This document shows positions 24,647 through 31,240 of a stretch of DNA of 31,240 nt, piece after piece. This stretch comes from Candidatus Hodarchaeota archaeon (GTDB lineage Archaea; Asgardarchaeota; Heimdallarchaeia; Hodarchaeales; Hodarchaeaceae): contig JAEOSP010000644.1 of the NCBI GenBank assembly GCA_016840305.1, positions 1 to 31,240 on the forward strand. Direction: 5' to 3'. Numbering within the stretch: position 1 is the stretch's first letter; each line of letters starts with the position of its first letter. Both the position numbers and the translations under genes were made by a program. The notes below the pieces were generated by a model, which was given only the letters and a program-made list of their open reading frames with translations, was not told where the DNA came from and did not search any database.

Positions 24647-27600
24647 GTGCATCAATTGCTTGATAAATTCGAAATCCGAGTTGAATCTGAGTCATCACGT
24701 CTTTTTGGTCAAGTAGAAGACTTTCTTCATGACCACCTATCATTTTACGAACGGTTTGTTTTTATCTACTTACCAGACGATTTACAGGTTATTCTTCCTT
24801 TTTTCCAGGAAGATCCCACTGATGAAGACGAAGAAAAGAAAAGAAGGTTTATTTTTCCTTTATTATTTTCTTCCTTTAAACAACACTTGATTTATGCCTC
24901 GTCAATTCAATCACCTCCAATTTTATATAATTTTATAGAGAATCAAGATCGTATTATCCAATTAATTGGATTGACGTTTGACCAATTCCTTCATCATGTT
25001 CCTCATCATGTATTAGATGAAATCCCTACCTGTATTGTCTTACTGAATATTGATCAGGTTTGTTATGATTCCTCACAATTTTTCCAAGTAAATACCTCTT
25101 TTTTATCCAAATTATCAAGATGGTGTGCTTATTTAGGCATAACGCAGCATAATCTTAACACACCTTTTTACCAATATTTCGCTCGGAGCTTGGGAAAAAA
25201 AATTGTGATGAAAACAGAAATCAGTATTAAAACTCCCAACTATGATAATTGGACGTTTGCTTCATTAATAGAAGTATTATCTGACTGGAAAAGCGATCCT
25301 TCTATTCCAGCAACGTTTCACAAAGCAATGATACGTGTTCGAAATAGTTTACCTAATCTATCAGCCTTTGCCTCTGATAATTCCGTTGAACAAAGACGAA
25401 GAACTATCCAGCAAGTTAAAAAGGAAATTTTCGGGAAAAAAAACTGGGAAAAATATCGTCAATTTGCCTACGCTCTTTTCCTTAGTGATAAATACTCACA
25501 ATACCCTAAAATGAAGTTTCTGATCATTACTAACAGCTTCACTCAACAATCATGGGAGCGATTCCAAAAAGACATGGGTTTTCCTGAATATGAATCTGTG
25601 GTTACTCCACAATTCAGATCATTAGCACAACTAAAAACAATGCCCCTTACAGTAATCAACCAGTTTGATCACCTGATTATAGATTTAGGGGACGAAATCA
25701 CTGAATGGTTATCAGGGCCATCAGTAATAACTATTGTAGAAACACTGAAAGCGTTAAAGTTTCACTTACCTTCCCTCCAAACCACATTTTTTCATCCACT
25801 GTCCGTTACTTCAGATGTTATGAAATGGTTAATGATTAATCCACCTGTTCCTGTAAGTCTCGCACACAAAGGCGCTTCTGTCTGTGAATCTGAACTATTA
25901 TATCAAACAATCCTCGTAACATCTCATAAAAGGTTAACAAAAAGAGAATTCTATCAGAAAATTCGTGCTTCATGGTTACAGGTTCAACACGATTTAGATT
26001 CGAACCAGTCATTGGCTGATGAGGTCAAAGAGCTTCGTGCCATTGGTTTATTGGATCGTGTGCATTATCAGACATCAGCATTAGGATATTTTTTCTTAAA
26101 CCGACAGTTCTCAATTACTTCTTTCGTTAAATTCTCAAAAAAGCAAGTACCTAGCCTATTTAAACAAGCACTATCGAAAAGGATGCCTCCATCCCTCTTT
26201 CTTCAATTCTATTACACCTGTGCTGCGTGGTATTATTTTAAAAAACCAGAAGATGATTTTAATGACCTTGAATGGATAGAATTCCGACGAATCATTTACA
26301 GAATGAGTAATTTTCTAGTAATTCCACTGGAGATTGAGGATAATATTAATGATATGATTTGTGATTTGAGACTCTCTGAAACAACCAAAATACAATTTAA
26401 GGTTGAAAAATATAGTAAATACTCATTAAAAAAACTTTTATGCGAGAAGATCGAATATCGATCGAGTGAACCATCGAAAGCATTGGTGTGGGCACTGCAT
26501 GATATTCTCAATTGGATGAAACTATTTAAGCGTGAAAATACACCCATCCCTCCCAAGTCGTATTTTTTAATCCGTCCACATGCCCGTTTAACTGCCCAAC
26601 ACAAGGATCATGTGAGTGAGGCTAGTTATGTCAGAGCAATCACACGAATTTTTGATGAAAACTATTCTTCCAGTGATAAATACTTTGTCCACCAACCCAA
26701 CATCCCTCGTTATGAGCAAGCTGTCCCCTGTGTTGTTAGACAGCTTCGACGACTGTTAAAGATCCATTACATCCAGTTAACAAACAATCGTGGATCGCAG
26801 GTAATAATCTTTCGCTCAATAGCAACTCGGAATTGGAAAAGTAACATGAATTTTCCCTGGAGTTTTGAATACCTACACCATACCTGTAAAGAATGCCTCT
26901 ACTTCAACACTAAGCGGAAACGTCATTGTACCTTTTTATCCCTTTTTGAAGGCGAGGACACACTTCCAGAGCCGTGTGCTAATCGAACAGACATTCATCA
27001 TAACCCAGTGTTTTCCAGCATGGTTGGTTGTCCGATTTGGAGACCAAAAGAACCAGTTGTAAAAGGTTCAGGGGAAAATTTTCCTAAATATTGCTACCAT
27101 TGTTATCAGAAGCTAACCCGCGTGAAAGGTCAACAGTCTATTGAGTGTCAATGCGGAACAGAATATCAGCTTCTTCGAAACAATCATTCTCAGGAATTTG
27201 AAGGGTTCACTTACCAACTGACCTCCCAGTACAAAAAATTCCAAGAAACTGCACTCTTATATCCAAATGATGACGTCAAGATCATTCTAAAAGAAGAACC
27301 ATTAGAAATACCACCTACACATCGCTTTCTAGAGATGAATAGTGAGGAATTCCTGCAGCTGTTAACTTCTCCCTACTGCTTGCAGATAAAGGCCTCAGAT
27401 AAAATAGGGTATTCACAAGATCTAGATAAGCTAGAAATAAAAGATAAGATGGGGAAGGTAAGGTATGTTAAACCTAGTGGTGTTACACTTATTGATACTC
27501 CCCATACAAATGAAGGCTTACTGGAATTCAAGCAAAAACATCCACACATTTTGATTAACCATCGAACTAAGCGACTTACCTTATCCAGAAGGGAGATTGT

Positions 27601-28918
27601 TCATATCAAGCAGCATAACAACAATATTCCCGTTCTACAAGTAATACGTAAGCGGACACATAGGAAGAAACACGAAATAAGTAAAAAATATCCTTTAAAT
27701 GAGATTTTGTCTGTTTTTAATGTCGGAAAACCCCGATTGAACCAAGAACTTAGACAATATGGGGTGTCTAGTATCTATACCTCGACTCGTGGGATTACCA
27801 CAGATCCCATTGAAACAATTGATGAAGCATTGACGTTAGACGGCGTTCAGAAAACCCTAAGTGAAATCCATTTATTAGGATTAGTGGTTTCGGTATTAAG
27901 AGCTAGTGCTCAATTATTCGGTTTCGCTTATGATATGGATCAACATGACCTAGGAGATCAACTAGTAGCTCAAGTCAAGGATATGTTGATGAGGAGTCCC
28001 AATCGCTTGTATCAACATTACAAACCTTTTCAGGCCGAATACCATACATCAATTCGTCAGCAATGTCGTTTAGAAGCTTGGATTTTCAGACCCTTTGCAG
28101 AAGGGCTTCGGGAGTTAATCGTTTCTCTTCCTTATCAAAAATCAGGTGGATTATTGGACAACATTCGTCAACAACAAAAACCTCGCGAAGGACGAACGGT
28201 AACACGCCGTATAGAGAAAAGGTACAAAGTGGATCGGGACTTTTATGGAGGATATTCACCCTTGGATTCTATATTGAACTCTATTCATCGTTCGATGCGC
28301 TATCAGTTAAGATTGAAAAATGCACGAATTGGATTTGGGTTCAACACACGACCTATTTTCAGCCATCAAGCACACGATAAACCAGGAAGATCAGGTCATC
28401 TGGATTTAGAGGAAGTAGCGCGTATTCTCTCCCGCTTTGTTGTCCTGGAAGGTATTATTACCAATAAACTTCGAAAAACAGACTTTGAGGTCAGTCTCGA
28501 TGACAATCACTTTCCTTATTACGTCCCATATTACAAAACATTATCAAAGATCCGCTCAACATTTGTTTACGAGAAACTTTTTGCTACTGCCATTCATTAT
28601 GATAACCGTTGGCTTCCACTAGAAGAAGCTCATCGTATTCATGTGAAACATTTACGGACGTGCTTAGAAGAGTGTATTCAAAAAAACTCTGAACAAGAAC
28701 GTCAAGTCTACTTATTAAAGACTTATCAACCGTTTATCTTCCATGTCAAACCTTTAAATCAACAGGTTAATGAGATTCAAGAGGAATTGTTTTATCTATT
28801 GAATTATAATTGGATGGATCGTACTCAGAAACTCTGGAAACGCTTAGATGTTGATCCTTATTCTGCAAATCATTTTCTCTTTAATCCTGAATTAGTGGAA
28901 CGGGTAAGTTCAATATAG
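24647..28918 (+). CDS. Giant protein with C-terminal Cas1-like integrase domain
   Basis: 1423 residues, GTG start at 24647; no ATG, GTG or TTG lies between it and the upstream in-frame stop. The region about 1100-1330 matches the helical catalytic domain of Cas1: Glu1143 in RLEAWIF as a candidate first ligand, then YSPLDSILNSIHRSM (the DPxNxLL helix), FGFNTRPIFSH, His1243, and GRSGHLDLEEVAR with Asp1253 and Glu1256. The His+10/+13 spacing equals E. coli Cas1 H208/D218/D221. Upstream are a cysteine cluster (C747, C750, C761 and later cysteines) and a zinc-ribbon-like set (C816-x2-C819, C834-x-C836). The first ~700 residues are unrecognised; LIITNSFTQQSW and FDHLIIDLGDE faintly recall helicase motifs Ia and II, but no Walker A exists. 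Integrase activity is inferred. Confidence 0.75.
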   Translation: MHQLLDKFEIRVESESSRLFGQVEDFLHDHLSFYERFVFIYLPDDLQVILPFFQEDPTDEDEEKKRRFIFPLLFSSFKQHLIYASSIQSPPILYNFIENQDRIIQLIGLTFDQFLHHVPHHVLDEIPTCIVLLNIDQVCYDSSQFFQVNTSFLSKLSRWCAYLGITQHNLNTPFYQYFARSLGKKIVMKTEISIKTPNYDNWTFASLIEVLSDWKSDPSIPATFHKAMIRVRNSLPNLSAFASDNSVEQRRRTIQQVKKEIFGKKNWEKYRQFAYALFLSDKYSQYPKMKFLIITNSFTQQSWERFQKDMGFPEYESVVTPQFRSLAQLKTMPLTVINQFDHLIIDLGDEITEWLSGPSVITIVETLKALKFHLPSLQTTFFHPLSVTSDVMKWLMINPPVPVSLAHKGASVCESELLYQTILVTSHKRLTKREFYQKIRASWLQVQHDLDSNQSLADEVKELRAIGLLDRVHYQTSALGYFFLNRQFSITSFVKFSKKQVPSLFKQALSKRMPPSLFLQFYYTCAAWYYFKKPEDDFNDLEWIEFRRIIYRMSNFLVIPLEIEDNINDMICDLRLSETTKIQFKVEKYSKYSLKKLLCEKIEYRSSEPSKALVWALHDILNWMKLFKRENTPIPPKSYFLIRPHARLTAQHKDHVSEASYVRAITRIFDENYSSSDKYFVHQPNIPRYEQAVPCVVRQLRRLLKIHYIQLTNNRGSQVIIFRSIATRNWKSNMNFPWSFEYLHHTCKECLYFNTKRKRHCTFLSLFEGEDTLPEPCANRTDIHHNPVFSSMVGCPIWRPKEPVVKGSGENFPKYCYHCYQKLTRVKGQQSIECQCGTEYQLLRNNHSQEFEGFTYQLTSQYKKFQETALLYPNDDVKIILKEEPLEIPPTHRFLEMNSEEFLQLLTSPYCLQIKASDKIGYSQDLDKLEIKDKMGKVRYVKPSGVTLIDTPHTNEGLLEFKQKHPHILINHRTKRLTLSRREIVHIKQHNNNIPVLQVIRKRTHRKKHEISKKYPLNEILSVFNVGKPRLNQELRQYGVSSIYTSTRGITTDPIETIDEALTLDGVQKTLSEIHLLGLVVSVLRASAQLFGFAYDMDQHDLGDQLVAQVKDMLMRSPNRLYQHYKPFQAEYHTSIRQQCRLEAWIFRPFAEGLRELIVSLPYQKSGGLLDNIRQQQKPREGRTVTRRIEKRYKVDRDFYGGYSPLDSILNSIHRSMRYQLRLKNARIGFGFNTRPIFSHQAHDKPGRSGHLDLEEVARILSRFVVLEGIITNKLRKTDFEVSLDDNHFPYYVPYYKTLSKIRSTFVYEKLFATAIHYDNRWLPLEEAHRIHVKHLRTCLEECIQKNSEQERQVYLLKTYQPFIFHVKPLNQQVNEIQEELFYLLNYNWMDRTQKLWKRLDVDPYSANHFLFNPELVERVSSI

Positions 28919-29351
28919 GTTATAATTTTGACTGCGGTAATTTTAGAGTTACATTTTACAAAATCACATTGCTAAATCTCAAGCTAGATTGAAACCAACT
29001 AAGGAAATCCAATTCTAACTCATAATCGAAAGCTGCTGATAATTAGACTCATGGTAATATTTATCTAAGTGTTGATTTTTCTAATTCCAACAGTCTTAAT
29101 TCTTTGTTTTCTAATTAAGAGAAATGTAAAGACAGGTAATATAAACAGAACTCCCAGAATCTCCAATTATGAATAACATCATCAAATTTATACGATGTTA
29201 TAGGAACCGCAGAACCTCTTGTGAATAAAAAAAGTGAGTTCACTCTGAAGCGTTTTAGCTACCTTTAAACCTAAAAATCGTGTTAATTCACCTTCAAATA
29301 AATTGGACGACAATTTTTTTCCACACAGTAGTTTAAGAGGAGTATTATACA
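28919..29351. other. Non-coding stretch after the Cas1-like gene
   Basis: 433 bases without a convincing gene. It should contain the right boundary of the Cas1-like locus. ATTGCTAAA (28968-28976) repeats a 9-mer found at 21793-21801 left of tnpB, and CAAGCTAGATTGA (28980-28992) is nearly the inverse of a sequence at the tnpB end. GAGGAG (29337-29342) is the probable ribosome-binding site of the next gene. Confidence 0.45.
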
Positions 29352-29924
29352 GTGGCTTTTGAAATGATAAGCAAAAAACCAACCGAATCTAACTGGCCTT
29401 TTTTAGCTGTGGGATCAGGCATTATTTTCATACTTGTTACACCTCTTCTACCCTTATACTTTGTTGAATACGAAGAGTTTGTCAATGGTAGCATGGCTAA
29501 AGTTTTTTGGGGGTGGCAATTTTGGCAACCATATCTCGTAATTGGGTTATTAGCGATAGGATTAATCATTAGAAAACAATCAATTAATAGAAGCAATTAT
29601 CTTTTTTTTGTTTTAAACCTCATTATGGCTTTTTTAACTGTTCAAATGATCCTAATGCCAGATATTACCCTCAACAATCCGTTGTGGGAAGTACCTGTTC
29701 CAATTCACTCAACAAATTGGTTACATTATGTGTATATTCCTATTCTTGGCATAATTCTCTTCACTTTAGGTATGATTTTTTCAGAGAAAACCAAATTCTT
29801 AGAAACAACAACAAAAGAGTTCTTTCGAATTCTACTATCAGGAATTCGAGTCGGGATTATTCTAGTGTTAATTCTTAGTATATCAATTTTTTTATCCATG
29901 ATTAGCCAAGTACTGCTTGGATGA
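29352..29924 (+). CDS. Five-pass membrane protein, unknown
   Basis: I do not recognise this 190-residue protein. Hydrophobic segments lie at about 16-38, 59-74, 82-102, 124-143 and 165-187. The loop after the first segment is acidic and aromatic-rich (EYEEF, FWGWQFW), and another between the third and fourth contains NPLWEVPVP. The start is GTG at 29352 with GAGGAG upstream; the ATG at codon 5 is an alternative. It has no close neighbours, so context gives no clue. Confidence 0.7.
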   Translation: MAFEMISKKPTESNWPFLAVGSGIIFILVTPLLPLYFVEYEEFVNGSMAKVFWGWQFWQPYLVIGLLAIGLIIRKQSINRSNYLFFVLNLIMAFLTVQMILMPDITLNNPLWEVPVPIHSTNWLHYVYIPILGIILFTLGMIFSEKTKFLETTTKEFFRILLSGIRVGIILVLILSISIFLSMISQVLLG

Positions 29925-30380
29925 AATTCTGTTTTTCCTAGTCGAATCCTCATTCAACCGAATATTTTGGAATCCTAAGATTCTTATCCGAAGAGATATT
30001 TTGGATACACATTTCTATCTCATCTTAAACAACAGACGCTAATATCTTATAAGAAAGTTTATTTAAATTGTTTTTTAGTTCCTCCACCTTATCTCCTTCC
30101 TCTAAGTAGGCAATAGGATTTTTATAACTAACAGTGTGTAAGACATGACAACAACTCGAAGTATTCCCACTATCCACTACATTTTCATCCTCACTGATAC
30201 CTTTTATGGATTCTAATATCAGATATTCATCATTTAGTTCAATAAATCGGACAAAAATGATTATGTTAATCTACTACAGGAAAAACTAGAAATTGAAAAT
30301 ATATAAGCTGAATTCATTACGTCTTTTATTTATAGAACTCTTAATGAATAAATTTCACCTTATGTAAACACGGTATTATC
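29925..30380. other. Mostly non-coding stretch with one orphan open frame
   Basis: 456 bases between two membrane protein genes. The only notable content is a start-less open frame on the minus strand at 30025-30270, listed separately. The last ~80 bases should hold the promoter of the gene at 30381. Confidence 0.45.
30025..30270 (-). pseudogene. Orphan open frame without start codon, possible gene remnant
   Basis: 81 codons are open between an upstream TAG and a TAA. The translation looks protein-like: it begins with a hydrophobic strand (INIIIFVRFIEL), continues acidic (NDEYLILESI), and ends with a charged helix (LEEGDKVEELKNNLNKLSYKIL). No ATG, GTG or TTG occurs in the first ~30 codons, and upstream frames are closed by stops. 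It may be the 3' remnant of a decayed gene, or chance. I assign no family. Confidence 0.25.
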
Positions 30381-30890
30381 ATGAGGATTGATCTGACGGA
30401 TAAAGAGTGGCTAAAAAACCGATTAATTGATCTGGAGTTATTATTGATTATTTCTATATTAATAGTGCCGATCGCTGGTTTCTCCTTTATCGGACAGGCC
30501 CAAGAAATACATCCCATACTCCCTTGGCCAGCAATACTTGGATTTATGATCCCTAACCTCTTCATTGCTAGTTTATTTGGCGTACTCGGGCTCATTCATC
30601 ACAGAAAAGCACAATGGACGTACAAAAGTCCGATTAAAGCCTCTCTTATTATAGCTCTTAGTGTTATCTTTATCTTTTTCATTCTAGGCTATATTCTGAG
30701 CACAATATTTCCTAATATAGATGATTGCATCATTTCGTTTTATTTCAATGCTAAACCATGTTCTGCACTCGATATTGATGGTTTTCGTAGCATGGTTTTA
30801 TACGTGTATTACGGTATTCCATCTATACTCATATTATTTACATCTTGGATCATAATTTTGACTTTAACTGAACTCAGATCCTTAAAATAA
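30381..30890 (+). CDS. Four-pass membrane protein, unknown
   Basis: I do not recognise this 169-residue protein. Hydrophobic segments lie at about 18-38, 48-72, 86-110 and 138-162. The loop between the third and fourth contains two cysteines (C116 and C127) that could form a disulfide if it faces outward. It starts with ATG and a short charged N-terminus (MRIDLTDKEWLKNR). Small four-helix membrane proteins of this kind recur in the window (20226-20684), but I see no clear sequence similarity between them. Confidence 0.72.
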   Translation: MRIDLTDKEWLKNRLIDLELLLIISILIVPIAGFSFIGQAQEIHPILPWPAILGFMIPNLFIASLFGVLGLIHHRKAQWTYKSPIKASLIIALSVIFIFFILGYILSTIFPNIDDCIISFYFNAKPCSALDIDGFRSMVLYVYYGIPSILILFTSWIIILTLTELRSLK

Positions 30891-31240
30891 TGCAATACTT
30901 CACGAGGTAGACGTAAATTCTTTTTTCAAATCACTAGTAATCTATTTTCAGGATCTTTGACGTTAAATCTACCAAAGTATATTTCCAAGTATGTACACCT
31001 TATCTCTGGGCAAGAAAATTTTTAATTATTTTTTAATTTAGTGTTAATTGTACTCGATCAGTATTTATACTGATATTCTTTAATTTTTTTCCCTTTTTGT
31101 CATTTTACTCCGATCTCAAAGTAAAAAAATTAAATCAAAAAGAATTCAAAAAATGTCATTGATCGTTGGATAAGCGACATAACTTGAGCTTATTAGTGTG
31201 AAGAAGCGATTTACGAATCTATCACTGTATCCCAGCATTC
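30891..31240. other. Non-coding stretch at the window end
   Basis: 350 bases with no credible gene on either strand. It contains the palindrome at 31057-31074 and, just after it, several T-rich runs (from about 31078) that could terminate transcription. The next gene, if any, lies beyond the window. Confidence 0.45.
31057..31074. repeat. 18-bp perfect palindrome
   Basis: ATCAGTAT-TT-ATACTGAT: two 8-base arms around a two-base centre, about 170 bases after the last gene and followed by T-rich DNA. It could be the operator of a dimeric regulator for a gene beyond the window, or part of a terminator. Confidence 0.4.

Noticed and set aside
24647..26500. SF2 helicase call for the giant protein's N-terminal part
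   Set aside because: No Walker A motif, and the Walker B-like LIIDLGDE lacks the DExx pattern; the resemblance is too weak for an annotation.
21835..28918. Classical casposon
   Set aside because: No family B DNA polymerase and no clear long terminal inverted repeats; the Cas1-like domain is part of a giant protein.
28987..28995. GATTGAAAC, like the 3' end of many CRISPR repeats
   Set aside because: Only one copy; no repeat spacing or array in the 433-base region.
29188..29382. 64-codon minus-strand frame before the membrane protein gene
   Set aside because: It overlaps the ribosome-binding site and start of the plus-strand gene and has no recognisable features.

Overview
The window reads as AT-rich chromosomal DNA of an archaeon, most likely an Asgard archaeon. 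Eukaryote-type ribosomal proteins S26e and S19e, PDCD5, Rio2, an Sm-like protein, DUF460 and an EF-2 of 811 residues point to the TACK/Asgard group. The free-standing Roadblock/LC7 protein and several small multi-pass membrane proteins favour Asgard. This assignment is inferred from gene content, not from a tree.

Left part (1-11.8 kb): an ABC-transporter ATPase cut by the window start; a Rio2-DUF460-Sm information-processing group; a PfkB-family kinase on the other strand; a Roadblock protein followed by a membrane protein; S26e; an intronless tRNA-Arg(TCG); EF-2; and a TrmB-like regulator. Centre (12.0-16.7 kb): four tightly packed minus-strand genes that look like a complete oleABCD pathway (thiolase-fold OleA, hydrolase OleB, ligase OleC, reductase OleD). 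In bacteria this pathway condenses two acyl-CoAs head to head and makes long-chain olefins. OleA keeps the catalytic Glu, Cys, His and Asn with the exact spacing of the Xanthomonas enzyme, so the chemistry is plausible in this archaeon. Next (17.1-21.6 kb) come an M24 metallopeptidase, an EVK-type nuclease-like frame directly behind the birA stop codon, biotin ligase, and a small operon of S19e, PDCD5 and a membrane protein.

The most unusual region is 21.8-28.9 kb. A minus-strand operon (PD-(D/E)XK-like protein, PIN-like protein, TnpB) diverges from one 1423-residue plus-strand gene. The C-terminal third of that giant protein carries the conserved core of a Cas1 integrase: a DP.N-like helix start, then His, Asp and Glu spaced as in E. 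coli Cas1 H208/D218/D221. The rest of it holds two cysteine clusters and a long unrecognised N-terminal part. There is no CRISPR array, cas2 or PolB casposon polymerase. I read this as a candidate undescribed mobile or defence system that combines a Cas1-type integrase with an atypical TnpB and two nuclease-like partners. The TnpB lacks the usual RuvC-II glutamate and zinc finger, and two hairpins at its 3' end could belong to a guide RNA.

The right end (28.9-31.2 kb) is sparse: two small multi-pass membrane proteins, an orphan open frame without a start codon, and long non-coding stretches.
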